Source of the DNA: Sophora flavescens
Taxonomy: Eukaryota; Streptophyta; Magnoliopsida; Fabales; Fabaceae
NCBI GenBank assembly: GCA_030762895.1
Contig: CM061065.1
Span: 66,262,200 to 66,326,199 of the forward strand
DNA length: 64,000 nt
Direction: 5' to 3'
Shown: positions 21,201 to 33,185 of the stretch, one piece after another
Position numbering within the stretch: position 1 is the stretch's first letter
Layout: each line of letters starts with the position of its first letter
Position numbers and translations under genes: made by a program
The notes under the pieces: generated by a model
What the model was told of the DNA's origin: nothing
Databases searched by the model: none
Seen by the model: only the letters and a program-made list of their open reading frames with translations

Positions 21201-24155
21201 CTCTTCAAACATCAGGAATAAAGTTCCCGAATGAAGCTAAGGACTTTTCTGCACCATCTTCTTTCATGTACCAAGACACAAAAGCCAAACCCGAAAACTT
21301 GATATATTATAAAGGTGAGATGCCAATATTTGAGTTTATAACGATAATCACATGCACGACACACCATAATAACATATTCATATATTTACAACGTCTAAAA
21401 GATAATAGGATCACATAGTAAATCATTGGGATTCATACCCGACAGTTATCGTCATTTCAAAATATGCATGACACTCAAATATTCATCATCTAACTTTCAT
21501 ACCTAATCTCCAGAGATCCCAACGTCTTCAAAATGAGTTGATCAAACTCGATACATCATCTCATTGTCCATCTAAGTACAATGATATACATCGTCACATT
21601 GTCCATTCAAGCACAATGATACATCGCCACATGATACCTTTTCCATTAAGATCTCACGTTAAACACCGTCGAGCACGTCTACCGTAAATGCAAATGTAAA
21701 ACATTTTATTTTCATCATTTTATTTTCGTTCATTATATTCTTGTCGAAGCTCAAAATGACTTACGACTATTCATCGTCTTCAACGTCTATATATTTTCAT
21801 CGTCACACGGATCAAAGATCTTCGTGTTTTTATTATAGAACATTGGTATCACGACGTCTCGGATACTAGGTTTACTTATAAACGCCGTCTTTCATTTTGG
21901 GAAATACGAATTCAAAACAAAATCTCCGCAACTTATTCAAGTTGTCGAAAAAACATCGTTGAGTACAATTCGTTTATAGAAAATCATTTCTAATTGATAA
22001 TTTCTTTATAAAATCATCAAATTACTAAGAAACTCATTTTCTTCTGAAAATATTTTTCCGAGAAACTCCAATTCTTGAAAAAGAAGTGATCTTAAAACTA
22101 AATCCATGTGTAAATGATTACTGCTGTTTTTAAGAATGCTTTCCGTAAATATTTTCGGAATTAACCGTCTTTTAACATTTTAAAAACATGTTAAGTCGAA
22201 ATTTGATTTTTTTCCACTTAAATAATTTTCTAAAATCATAATTAAGTTATTTTCGAAGATTAATTTCTTAAAATAACTTTTTATAATATCATGGAATTTC
22301 TTACGTAAAAATTAGCAGTGCTAAAATATTTTCACGATCACGTCCTCACTGTAACTCATAGTTCACTCTTACACCGATAAATCATTAAAATAATGATATT
22401 TTCAACTATTTCTTATTTTCCCAAATAAAATATTTCATCAATATTATATTCCAATATTTCTCCGTTAAACATTGAACATGATTTATAAAGCTTCTTAAAG
22501 CTTTTATCTTGTTAATTGATTGGGCACTGACCACTGTCAAGGTTCTCAGACAACAATCAACAACAATATTATAGCAATCAACTCACGCAGATCATCCATA
22601 AAAACACTATAATATATCACTGCAAATAAATAATTAAATACAGATAAACAAACACAGATAAAAATAATACAACTTCAACCAAATTAAACAAGCACCGCAG
22701 ATAAATAATACAGACCAACAACTTGACAGCACATGGTTATAGGGAAAACTCCTCAGGTATTCTCCCCTTACCTCTTGAAGATTATTCCTTACGATACAAG
22801 TTTTGCCGACACTCCAGTTCTTGATAGCACACGTACACGATTCACACACAAATATCCTTCAACAAACCACACAACATAATTATCAATCAAACAATTAAAA
22901 TCACCTATCTCTACATATAGGATCGGTCATGAGATGGTTTTGTGGTTAAAAATTTCTAAAATTCTTAAGTTCTTGGATTAATGATCCATTAACACTTAAG
23001 ACAAAGGATTAGTGACTAATACAAAAGATTGAAACAAACATTCCAATCCCACAAGAACTCATTTTCGGCCCTCAAAGAAAATATGAGTAGGAAATTCTTT
23101 TTGACATAACAACTTGAATTCAACATATATACTTAATAGAGAGTTGAGATCAATGATTACTTTCTATGAAGATGAACAAAATCTCCTCCACCCACTTCAA
23201 TGAGGTTTCGGCCTTACATAGATAAATAGGGAGGAAATTTTTGTTTGAAACGTACTCTTGGATTATGAATATAGAGATGATAACAAACTCATAGAAATTG
23301 ATTTCATATTTATAGGATTTTTCTATGATTTTCTAGACAATTTCAAAGTTCTAGATCTAAGAATGGGAAATGATGATCATGGCCTTGAAACATAAAAATG
23401 ATTGAAGAACATATAGTTTATTGATGATGAGGAACAAAGATTACCTCTTGGAATTGAGGAATATGCAAGAGATCAACCACTTGCTTCACAAACTTAGGCT
23501 ATGGAGTCTTAGAGAGAAAAAGAAGTTTGGAGAAGATGATAGAAAATGAGAATGACTTGGAGGAGAAGTTGGCTCATCCAAGTTGATGTAGGAAATCCTC
23601 ATGGGCCTTGGACTTGGGCTTGCGCAAATGGGCTTGGAGAAGTCCAACAAAGTTCAAGTGTTTACAACTTGAAAATGGCTTAAGACAAAAATTAAAACAT
23701 AGGAAAGTTTAAGAATACATATACGGTTTCATGAAGAGTACCACCTTGGCCATGATTTTGGGCCTCAAGGCCGCAGCCCACCATGGTTTGGAGTGCAAGG
23801 AATTGGCCCAATTTGATGACAACTTGATAGTTTAACTTAGGACCAAAATGAAATTAAAAGAAAGCTTAGGGAACAAAATGAAAAATTCTCAAAAATTGTC
23901 ATCATCACCTTGTGTGCATCCAATGACTTCACATGAGTGACTCCTCCATGTGAACCATCTTGAAGACATGAGATTAATTCTTTAACAGATCCCGAAAATC
24001 CCTTATTCAGCTCCGGCGTTCGCCCGATTGAATATAACATCCGAAAATAATATATTATTTCACTTTCAATGAAATAATTATAAAAATACACAATCGTAGG
24101 AAATTAAATGCAAACCTTAAGTTTTTCGTTCACAAGTCAAACTCGAGGCGTTACA
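21201..24155 (-). repeat. LTR remnant D, Ty3-type (right piece)
   Basis: Ends, on the minus-strand 5' side, at TGTAACGCCTCG (24155), parallel to the TGTAACACCCC start of LTR A. It shares the block TAGATCTAAGAA...GGAAATG (23285-23365) with C1 and C3 at equivalent places, and FCGGCC-type 'tttcggcc' stretches. No gene. Joined to 12328-12808 before the SIRE insertion. Its lower boundary is not resolved. Confidence 0.6.
21561..21618 (-). other. Hairpin pair in LTR D
   Basis: TCATTGT (21561-21567) with ACAATGA (21578-21584), and CATTGT (21597-21602) with ACAATG (21613-21618); 10-nt loops. Paired hairpins of this kind occur in the other Ty3-type LTRs here with different stem sequences. Confidence 0.55.
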
Positions 24156-24573
24156 TGCCAGCACAACCCATTTCGTTTTAAACCCCGGCGGAGCTCTAAC
24201 AAGTGTCTCCAATCCCTCCGTTCATCGTCGTCTCCTCACATGCGTCACTATCAAGCTCATTCACGACCCCTTCGACTCGATCAAGCTCGTCCCTGACGGT
24301 GGCTCCCCTTCCCACGACGGTACTGTCTCCTGATCTGCTTCTGCGTGGCCATGGGTGCCATGGAGCTTGGCAACAAAGGGGAACATTAGAGTTTGGAACA
24401 TTAGTGGCTACTGGGCTTTTCAAAAACTCCAATTTGGGCTTTGATATTGGTTTTTTTACAACCACTTTGTTTTGGTTCCTTTATCTTGGGCTTTGTGATC
24501 AGAATATATAGGGGTTGCTATGATATTTTATTTTATTTTTAGACATCAAATTTTCCTTTCTTTTGATCAGCTT
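24156..24573 (+). other. Unassigned segment with broken open frame
   Basis: GC-richer than its neighbours at 24180-24400. The plus strand has an open run (about 24203-24511, S/T/L-rich) and another frame reading LIHDPFDSIKLVPDGG. Neither resembles a protein family I know. It may be the body of the Ty3 remnant whose 3' end follows, or a host gene scrap. Confidence 0.3.
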
Positions 24574-24980
24574 TTGGCCTTTGAGATACTCTTGAAGATT
24601 ATGGACTTTAATACACCTTGAGGACAAGGTGTTCTACGTGAATGGAGGGATGTTATGGCCCAAATAAGTGATAATAAACCCAATTTCCCAAATTCTAAGC
24701 CTAAGTAGTATTAGTCCCTTTAGGTGTGACAACACACACTAGAAGGATCTAGAACTTCTATTATGCTGAGTCATTGGTTAGTTTGTTAGGATTCCTACTA
24801 TATAAGTAAAAGCTATGCAATGAATGAGAATTAGAATAAAATTATGAAGGAAAGCATTTTGCTTTATAAGGTTTCTCCCCTCACATTCGAGTCTTTTATT
24901 TTCTTTTACTCTTTCTATTAAGTAGTTTGTATTAGGCATATATCTTTATACCTTACGGTTGGAACTATGATGGTGATGCA
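24574..24980 (+). repeat. 3' end and LTR of a small Ty3-type element
   Basis: CCTTGAGGACAAGGTG followed by a purine tract (AATGGAGGGA) and TGTTATGGCCC at 24651 is the typical end of plant Ty3 elements with short LTRs: 'TTGAGGACAAG', polypurine tract, LTR start. The LTR runs about 330 bp with a tataagtaaaag box near 24800; its end is uncertain (24970-24980). Confidence 0.5.
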
Positions 24981-25300
24981 GGCGACGCAAACCGAAGGCT
25001 GCAAGTGGTGGAGCTGACGGGGCTTAGGCGTCTTCCACAGAAAGCAGAGGGAGGATAACAACACATGGAGGAAGACAGAATGGCGGAGAATGGCAGAGTG
25101 TGGCGGTACTGGACAAACAGAGTGGCGGAGTGTGGCGGTACTAGACAAACAGAGTGGCGAGGCGACGCAAACCGAAGGCTGCAAGTGGCGGAGCTGACGG
25201 GGCTTAGGCGTCTTCCACAGAAAGCAGAGGGAGGATAACAACACATGGAGGAAGACAGAATGGCAGAGTGTGGCGGTACTGGACAAACAGAGTGGTGAAG
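24981..25300. repeat. 180-bp tandem duplication
   Basis: GGCGACGCAAACCGAAGGCT begins at 24981 and again at 25161, period exactly 180 bp; the second copy lacks an internal segment of about 10 bp and ends near 25300. Within each copy a smaller GGCGGTACTGGACAAACAGA unit is repeated. The minus strand is open across both copies (about 163 codons, P/S/H/C-rich) but resembles no known protein. Confidence 0.75.
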
Positions 25301-26011
25301 TGTGGTGGTCTGGAGGTGCTGTGTGGAGGACGGCGACGACGACGGCACGACGCAAAGCTGCTACGCATAGGTAGACTGCATTTGGTTCACGGCAGTTCGA
25401 GGCGGACAAACATAGACAAATGAATGCGAAGGGAGTCTGAACGTGATGCGTGACGGTGTACGACGGTTCGGACGTGGGAGACGACGATGTGAAGCAACGA
25501 AGTGCGTCTCGCAGTGATGAATGGTGGCTCCGACGCGGTGGTTCTGGATTGGGCTCACATGGTGATGTGTGTGGAGGCTTGAGGTGCTCCGCTACTATCT
25601 GCTTCTTGGAGAGGAGTTAGTACTCTTATGAACTTATGGTCAAATGGAGTTGATAAAGAGAATGCGGAAGAGAGAAATGGAGAGTTGGCCTCTTTGTGAA
25701 GGAAGAGATCAGAATCGAGAAGAACAGAGAAATGTATTACAATCAACGCATAAGAGGCCACGAGTTCAGATCTCACTTTCGTACTTTTGGCATTGCAAAT
25801 AGTAAAAAAAAAAGGTATCGTATTCCACAAGAAAATACAAATAATTGAAGCAGACATAAATTACAAGCCAATTTACTTGGAGTTTAAAGGATACCTGAGT
25901 TAAGTTAATACCCAACTTGAATCAAGGCAACTAACTAGTGTCTAGTGCCGGAGTCAAACTTGAATGATTTGGCGGGGGTTATAAAAATTAAAGTTCACTG
26001 GACACATATGT
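25301..26011. other. Unassigned intergenic DNA
   Basis: GC-rich to about 25600, then AT-rich. No recognisable gene, LTR end or RNA gene. A phrase near 25945-25980 (GCCGGAGTCAAAC ... GGCGGGGG) is of a kind often seen at ends of decayed plant transposons, but I cannot assign it. Confidence 0.3.
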
Positions 26012-26296
26012 ATACACTAAATTTAATATAAAATATTCATACTTATATTTATATGTTTCAAAACATCAATTACATTAATAATGTATCAAAATGTGAAACG
26101 TCTCTCCTACATGTTTGAAAAATCATCTAATAGTTAAATCTAGATTGAACAAATATGCATGCATTAAATTTCATATAAAATATTCATATTTATATTTATA
26201 TGTTTCAAAACATCAATTACATTAATAATCTACCAAAACACAAAATGTCTCTCCTACATGTTTGAAAATTATCTAATAATTAAATGTAGACTAAAC
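26012..26296. repeat. 147-bp AT-rich tandem duplication
   Basis: Two copies (about 26012-26150 and 26159-26296) share AAATATTCAT, TTATATGTTTCAAAACATCA and TCTCTCCTACATGTTTGAAA with scattered differences. No coding capacity. Confidence 0.8.
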
Positions 26297-26752
26297 TTTT
26301 CAATAATTTTCTATTAGTCAGTCAAAAGATCATCTTTCATCCTGTTATGAAGTATAGTCTTGACTATATTCATCGATGAAAAAGAATGCTTTATAGTAGC
26401 TGTAGATACCAGAAACAGAAAGTGTAAAAATAAAAATTATCATTCCGTACAAAAGACGATAAACTTTTACTTTTATAATTTTTTTATCAACCAATAATAT
26501 TAAAATAATAATTTAAGGGGAAAAGTGTAAACACGCCCCCCTAAACTTTAGCTCATTTGCAAATAGGCACCTTCCACCATTTTTTTCTTCCCAATTAGTC
26601 CTTAAACATCTACTATTAGTAAAATCAATCCTTCAACTATTTTTTCGTCTCAATTAATCCTTAAACTCTTGATAATAATAAAAATAATCCTTCTGTTAAC
26701 TCTCATTTAGATCACTGACGGTGCATAAATTCAACTGTTCATTTTGCTTATG
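26297..26752. other. AT-rich segment at the broken end of element B
   Basis: Contains two diverged direct repeats of a CAATTARTCCTTAAAC phrase (about 26590 and 26650). No gene. It joins RNase H of element B abruptly at about 26753, so it marks a deletion or insertion breakpoint. Confidence 0.35.
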
Positions 26753-27720
26753 TGGGGAAGCATAAGCTATAACTCTTCCCTCTTGCATCAACACACAGCC
26801 CAACCCTTGATATGACGCATCACAATACACGGCAAATTGTCCTAAAGGATCTGGTAAAGTCAGCATCGGTGATGTTGTCAACTTTTCCTTCAATTGCTGA
26901 CAACTCTCCTCACATTTCTCCGTCCACACAAATTTTGTACATTTTCTCGTCAACTGCATCATAAGCAACGCAATCTTCAAGAAACCTTCGATGAACCTCG
27001 GATAATAACCGGCCAAGCCCAAGAAACTCCACACTTCACCCACTGACTTATTCTCTCCCATTTAAGTAATGCCTCTACTTTAGTTGGATCTACAGATATT
27101 CCTTCTTTATTGATTACATGACCTAAGAACTGAACCTCCTCCAATCAAAACTCACACTTAGAATGCTAAGTATATAGCTGTCTATCCTTCAACACCTACA
27201 ACATTATTCTCAGATGTTCCTCATGCTCTTCCCGTGTACGGGAATAGATAAGGATATCGTCTATAAACACAACTACAAACTTATCGAGGAACGGTCTAAA
27301 GATCTTCTTCATGTAATCCATAAAGATTGCTGGAGCATTAGTCACACTGAAAGGCATAACAAAATACTCGTAGTGCTCGTACCTCGTTCTGAAAGCTGTC
27401 TTGGGTACATCCTCCTTCTTCACTCTAATCTGATGGTATCCGGACCTCTGATCAATCTTGGAAAACACTGAAGCTCCCTTCAACTGATCTATCAAATCAT
27501 CTATCCTAGGTAACGGATATTTATTCTTGATCGTCACCATGTTCAATTGTCTGTAGTCCGTGCATAACCTAGCACTTCCGTCCTTCGTCTTTACGAACAA
27601 CACCGGAGCTCCCCACGGCGAAACACTAGGACTAATGAATTCCTTCTTCAACATATCATCCAACTATTTCTTCAACTCAGTCAACTCCACGGGTGACATC
27701 CGATAAGGAGCTATTGAGAT
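26753..27720 (-). pseudogene. RT and partial RNase H, element B
   Basis: Order on the minus strand: SPSVSPWGAPVLFVKTKDGS, ARLCTDYRQLNMVTIKNKYP, SGYHQIRVKKEDVPKTAFRT, catalytic FVVVFIDDILIYSRT, then after a break at about 27196 and stops near 27062-27180, FLGLAGYYPRFIEGFLKIAL, FVWTEKCEESCQQLKEKLTT and the RNase H start FAVYCDASYQGLGCVLMQEG. The frame leaves the family right after VIAYAS near 26753, where RNase H is cut. The F-I-D-D active site is intact. A change in the usual VMPFGVTNAP block (VMPFSVTNAP) is visible. Confidence 0.9.
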
Positions 27721-28250
27721 AGGTCATGTCCCTGATATGAGATCTATAGTGAACTCCACCTCTCTCTTTGGTGGTAAACCCGAAACATCAGGAGGGAAAA
27801 CCTCAGGAAACTCTCTCACGATAGGCATAGAATCTATACTCGGAGTCTCCTTAGCTTCCACTGAGAAAATCATCACGTACTTCCGAGAACCATCACTCCT
27901 CATAGATATTCCTTCATTGGCAGATACTATGCTAGAAGGCTCAAGAAATGACAAGGTCTTGCTAGAACAATCTAACGCTACATGGTTAGACGAAAGACAA
28001 TCCATGCCAAGGATAACTTCTATCTGCAGCATAGGCAAATAGACAAGGTCTACAATAAATGTCCTATTCTCAATCACTATAGGACACTGTAAACAAGTAG
28101 ACATGGTAGTAAAAGAATCACTAGTCGGAGTATATACGGTAAGGGTATAAGGTAACTGAGAAACACATAACTTTAAATGATACACACACTCAAGTGAAAT
28201 AAATGAATGTGTAGCGCTTGAGTCAAACAAAACATACGAGAGTCTACCAG
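27721..28250 (-). pseudogene. Aspartic protease, element B
   Basis: Polyprotein-cleaving protease between gag and RT. It begins VLFDSSATHSFISLECV, where the catalytic D-S/T-G-A reads D-S-S-A: the glycine is replaced by serine. VILGMDCLSSNHVALDCSSK follows, the usual second conserved block, then REFPEVFPPDVSGLPPKREV leading toward RT. A break near 27722 separates it from RT. The mutated active site makes it very probably dead even without the other lesions. Confidence 0.85.
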
Positions 28251-29430
28251 ATCTGTGGCCTGAGGTCTGGTCCCCCAGCTGTCCTGCTGCTAGGACTCCT
28301 CTCCCAGCTCCACCTTTGTAGCCTTTAGCTCCTCTACCAGCAGCTGCCTACTGCTGTGTCCCTCTCATCCTGCAATCCCGAGCCATGTGACATGATTTCC
28401 CATTGTGGAAACAACTAGGTCTCTCCATACAATCTCTAACATAATGCGGACCTTCGTATCTAAAGCAGACTAGGCCTTTCTGCTACTGGCTCGCTCCACC
28501 AACTGGTACTGAAGTTACTGGTAAGGGGTGCAGATGTCTGGACATGCTGCGCTGGTCTGGTATAGGGTCCCCCGCCTCCACTGGGAACCACTGCCAACTC
28601 TCCTCTGAAAACCTGGTCTCACAGGTCCTCCACTCTGCTCTGTCTCTCTCCGTCGATCGGTGCTCTCTATAGCACTACATCTCTCCACCAACTCATGGAA
28701 ACTTTGAATGTCTAAGGGCATTATAGCCCTCTGCAGCTCATGTCGTAACCCCTCCTCAAATCTCCGGCACTGCCAATCGTCATCATGAAACCTCTGATGA
28801 AACTCAAAAAACTGTAACAAGGCCTCAAACCTCGCTGCATAGTAACCAACAGACATGTTATGCTGTTAGAGACTCGTGAACTCCCTCTCCTTCTCGTGTC
28901 GAACCAACCGCGGGAAGTACTTTTCAGGGAAGCACTCTCTGAATGTCTCCCAGCTAATCACTCGGCCCTCGACCTCCAGTAGTCTCATCATGCCACTCCA
29001 CATGCCCTTGCTCGTCTAGTCAGCATGAAGGTAGCATACATTACCTTCCGGTCATCTCTGTATCTCATTGTATCAAAGATCTTCTCTAGCTCCTGGATCC
29101 ACCACTCTGCCCTCTCTGGGACACAGTCTCCTTTGAACTGGGGTGGCTTCCCTTTCAGGAAGGTAGCCATCTCGGCATCCTCTGCCTCTATGGTTCTCTT
29201 TTGGTTATGCTGCTCCTGCTGCTCTGTCTCTCTGCCTCATATGTGCATTTTGTCGCGTGCATTGCGGAGTGCAATAGCTGACTCTCGGATAGTCTAAAGA
29301 GTCTCAAATGACTCTCCCTCATGACCTACTCCTCCATGTCTTGATCTTTCACTTGTCTGAGAAGCATTTCCATTACCATCTCTCGTGTCCCTCTTTGTGG
29401 CCCTACCGCCACCACGTCTCTACCACGAGC
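28251..29430 (-). pseudogene. Gag, element B
   Basis: Starts in an ARG-rich leader near 29430 whose ATG has become ATC, then GNASQTSERSRH-like sequence in shifted frames, FLKGKPPQFKGD and RAEWWIQELEKIFD (matrix/capsid core), ECFPEKYFPRLVRHEKEREF, ARFEALLQFFEF, RRFEEGLRHELQRAIMPLDI. Both C-terminal zinc knuckles are damaged: the first lacks its second cysteine (CFRYEGPHYVRDC) and the second reads CFHNGKSCHMARDC instead of CX2CX4HX4C. At least one frameshift (near 28990) and one stop (near 28865). Related to the gag at the left window edge. Confidence 0.85.
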
Positions 29431-29654
29431 CGTGATCTTGTTACAAGAAATCATCAGCTCATATTTATATGACATATAATATGACATAAAAGTGGTATAT
29501 AAATACTATATGCCATACAAATATTAATTATCACGTCCGGACTCGCTACCCAACTTCTAAGCATAGTCGATATCCGATATGGGTTCAACTAAAATGGCTA
29601 GTACAGGCTAACATCACGGTCTGAACATAATCAAACTGCTCTGATACCACCAAA
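29431..29654 (-). other. Leader and primer-binding site, element B
   Basis: TGGTATCAGAGC on the minus strand (29638-29649) is a perfect Met-tRNA primer site, five bases from the LTR end. The rest is an AT-rich leader. Confidence 0.9.
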
Positions 29655-32368
29655 TGAGACAACCAGATGTCCCATTAAAGAAAACCAGAATTTATTTTAA
29701 ACTTAATCGTGATAATAACGTTAAGCAAATATAAGTAAAATCGCGAAAATATAAAAAAACTTCTAACACGAATAGCATAAATATGTAATATCACATCACT
29801 ATGCATATATAGATAGATCAAGTCATACATACATCCATCTGTCTTATAAACTGTAAAAGGTAAACCCCATCAGTAGGGCCCCATATAAGGTACAAACTAA
29901 GAAATATAAGAAAATACATTAGAAGACTGATAAAAGATGCCTCATCGTCACTCTACGCCCAATCCCTCCCAAAATAGATCAAAAATCCTTCCCACTCACA
30001 GATATACACCCAACAGGGTATGCACTGGTCGATCCTACTATGGACGGCGACTACTACCCTGACTCTCTCCACGGCCTCCTCGATGTCTCTGTTAAGGTCT
30101 GGAGGGACCAGATGCTCCTCTACTGCTACTCGATGTGCTCCTCCCAGAACGCAGCTGAAGGTGGCGCGGGTATACAGAACTATGTCGAGAAGACATTCAA
30201 GACTCCTGCCTATCTCGTCATACATCCGAGACCTCAGGAATATCTGGTGCGGGAATGGGATAAATATCTGGTACCACTTATTATAATCCATGATCATCCG
30301 GTGCGGGTGCAGGCACTGGTACCGGTACTGGCATAGGTACAGGCATAGGTACTGGGATTGGAATCATATGGGGCATCGATGGCATCGGCAGAAAAGGTGC
30401 CTTTGGAAAACCGATGGGAAAAGGAAGGGTCTAGCCGAGATGGAAAGTCCCGATAAAACTAAAGTGCAGTCCGTCACCCCATCTCACCTATGCTGATACT
30501 GGACCCGTATATACAATGAAACAGGTGACCGATAATCCATGGATGGTCTAGGTGTGCCATGGTGATCATCTGAGTCTGATAGTGGAAATATAACAAGACG
30601 TATATAGAAGAAAATAAAAGGAGATAAGAAACTATCTATCATCAAACATGGAAAAGGGGACGTAACATATAATCAATAACGGCACACAGACATGCATCAA
30701 ACAGACATATATATATATATATATAATCATCCTCGAGACACATTATCACCATCTACCCTTCGCACTCATGCAACTCATGCTAGGATGGCCACCACCATAC
30801 TATCACATATCCCTTGTCTGATTAGGGATGTCAGTCAAATGTCCAAGCGATGCATCCTCGATGCCGATGCACACCCTTATCCGCGGTAGGGTGCTCATGC
30901 AAAGCAATGACATTATAGCTGGACATCTTACTCCTGTGCACACCCTGGCTCTGTCTAGGTGCTCATACAAAGCAATGACACTCTAGATGCACAATCTAAA
31001 TCCAGGTTGGGACGGTCCCGCGAGGACATCGGAGTTATTATGGTAGTCTCTCTCTTGCTCCGTATAAAGAAACTCGCTCGTGACTTCGGTATCCATAATA
31101 GGATACACTGACCTCGTGTGTTCCACTCACACGGCTGTGATCAACAAAATGCATCTATATGAGTTTCACGATTAAATGCGAGATCATAACCAAGTGCCTC
31201 AACCTTCAACATAGTCCCATATAATATCTCAAATATCATGATAATAAAATTTTTCTTAATTATTTAGGTTAGGCATGACTACCTCATACATCATACACAC
31301 CCCAACATGCATCACTCTAAATTATCATATATCAATACCTAGAGACCAAATAAGCATGTTATAGCAACCAAAGCATATTATCATACCAAGCATATTAGCA
31401 ATACAGCAGTAATAATACAAAAATTAAAATAAATATAATTAACCTAAACATAACATATTACTCCAAACAGCACACAGTGAGCAGATTAATAGGTAAATTA
31501 ATGCAACCTCGAATATCTCAATTTTAACCTAACAGCAATAAACCTACAATCTCCATATCATCATTGGTACTATCAAGTAGTCCCCGGTGTGACATTGACA
31601 TTGTCCATTATTCATCCACTAGTAGGGTTTAGGTCGCCCTACGCCATTAGTGAAAAATACGCTACTTAGTCATTTCCGACGTTAGATGGCTTCTTTTTCC
31701 CACCTGAGATGAGTATAACTAACCATAGGACAACGAAACGGACACTCCCCTAAAGTTCACAAATATTCTATGCAAGGAACAAGGGTCTCCAGGCCTCCAA
31801 AAATTCACCCGAACACATCATTGTCAAGCACACGTTACGTGTAACCCTAATCCGAAGACAGAATTGAAAACCGATAAACGAATTGAAACATAACCTCAAT
31901 ACTGTCACCGTCGGAATTTCAGCATAAAAAGAGTATAGATTGCCTTAGTCTAGATGAGAAAAGAAAGCTAGGGTTAAGAAGTAGACGTCGTGAGGATTAC
32001 AACGGTATAGTAAGAATCTCGATAGGACGGAATTCTCGACCTGAAGTTCTTCCACTTTATCTAACTCTCCCTCTCTCTCTATTCTTTATGCTATCTGTTT
32101 TTCTCTTCTGAATGTTTTTACATAAGGTCACTTAAGTTACCTCTCATACTTATCTTACTTTTTTATAATAAAAAAATCAAGCTGCTAGCGCTCAAGCGTG
32201 CCAGTGTGCTCAACAACCCTAGTTTCCATACTTTGTCTGATTCAACGCCGATCGCTTGCGTACTTTTCATGCAAAGGTTCCTATGTCTAATAAAGCATGC
32301 TAAGTATCTAATCAACATATTAAACATGGTCTTTAACATAAAAACAAAGTCTCAAAACATATATGTCA
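29655..32368 (-). repeat. 5' LTR of element B
   Basis: The element-side end (GGTTGTCTCA on the minus strand) is certain from the primer site. The outer end is inferred at TGACATATATG (32368), because the CACTA frame runs up to exactly this point. It holds a hairpin cluster, a run coding PVPMPVP-type repeats on the minus strand (about 30305-30360) and a 114-codon frame (29953-30297) of unknown value that stops 298 bp from the LTR end. An (AT)n tract lies at about 30706-30725. Confidence 0.75.
30872..30966 (-). other. Hairpin pair in LTR B
   Basis: CACCCT (30872-30877) pairs with AGGGTG (30888-30893); a weaker CACC/GGTG hairpin lies at about 30940-30962. The 20-nt spacer GCTCATGCAAAGCAATGACA that follows is identical in C2, where the stem before it has a different sequence. 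Confidence 0.6.
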
Positions 32369-33185
32369 CTATCTCTATTGGCCTGGGGCATCATCCCCCA
32401 TGATGGCCAGAAGTAGGGATACTGTTGCATGATGGAGAACTTAACGTTCCTCGATCCCACTTTTGATGTGATAAACCTGAAAAGTCTATAATTTTAAAAA
32501 GTCAACAATATGATAAACAAAAAATTTATTGAATAATAACAAAAATAGTAATTGTTATTAAAAATTAAAATAAAAAATACTTACGCTCTAGAAACAGGTC
32601 GGACCCATCGTCGATCCTCATGTGCAGGAATCCTAGCCCGCTCAAGCAGGGCCTCTAGCTCGGCCGATTGCTGCATAGAGGATGATATGTCGTGATCGTA
32701 CTGGGGTTTAGATGATGAGGATGGAATGACTATGTATGGATGTGGCGTCATCCTGATAGTCAGCATAAACAACATTCATGTTGGCTGTGTGGTCGGCACA
32801 GCAGATGATGCCAGTGGTGGTGGAAGGTGTGGTGTGACTGGAGTAGGGGTCGGGGAGTAGCTGGTAAGAGAGCATCGTGGATGGAAGTGACTGGGTGCAG
32901 TATAGGTTGAAGATGGTGTAGTGTGGGTCGGGGGAGGTTGTAGTGTGGGTCGGGGAGGGTGTAGAACGGGAGGGGGAGGCTCCTGTAGGGGTTGGGGTAC
33001 GTGCAACTGGGATGGGTGCAGAAGGGATGGGAGTGGGTGCGGATGGGATGGGGGTGGGAGCGGAAGAACCAGCAGTAGCTAGCAGCGGGTCCTTGATGAT
33101 ATATCAACCCCGCTTAACATTCCTCTTCCCCTTATCACCGTTAGGTGGTGGGGGGACGGGGCGATTGTCCTCCTGATGCTGACAT
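32369..33185 (-). pseudogene. CACTA second gene, proline-rich, with one intron
   Basis: Function in plants is poorly known; such genes accompany TNP2 in CACTA elements. Starts MSASGGQSPRPPTT, then a basic patch (GDKGKRNVKRG) after a stop, followed by a proline/threonine/serine-rich region with repeated PTPIPSA units and ELEALLERARIPAHEDRRWV. A GTAAG donor at 32584 and an AG acceptor at 32477 or 32486 bound an AT-rich intron of about 100 bp; with the CAG acceptor the frame continues about 30 codons to MQQYPYFWPSWGMMPQANRD, the start of the conserved domain of these proteins, which is cut off by LTR B. Several frameshifts occur in the proline-rich part. Confidence 0.65.

Larger units (their letters stand above)
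26753..32368 (-). mobile_element. Element B: Tekay-like Ty3/gypsy, 3'-truncated
   Basis: 5' LTR (29655-32368), Met-tRNA primer site, gag, protease, RT and part of RNase H, all minus strand, then a break. Integrase and 3' LTR are gone. The LTR appears to have inserted into the second gene of the CACTA element, since that frame ends at its outer edge. Every gene is interrupted. Confidence 0.85.

Noticed and set aside
24203..24511. Host protein-coding gene
   Set aside because: Low-complexity S/T frame, no domain, and the flanks are transposon ends; left unassigned.
26520..26700. MITE or MULE ends around the repeated 'CCTTAAAC' phrases
   Set aside because: No terminal inverted repeat or target duplication could be found by eye.
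29953..30336. 114-codon minus frame and plus-strand frames in LTR B
   Set aside because: The position (stop 298 bp from the LTR end) matches the small frames in A and C, but the sequence is not similar and only one copy is available, so it is not called as a gene.
30305..30360. PVPMPVP-coding repeat in LTR B as a structural protein
   Set aside because: A short simple repeat (GGTACTGGCATA-type) with stops on both sides.
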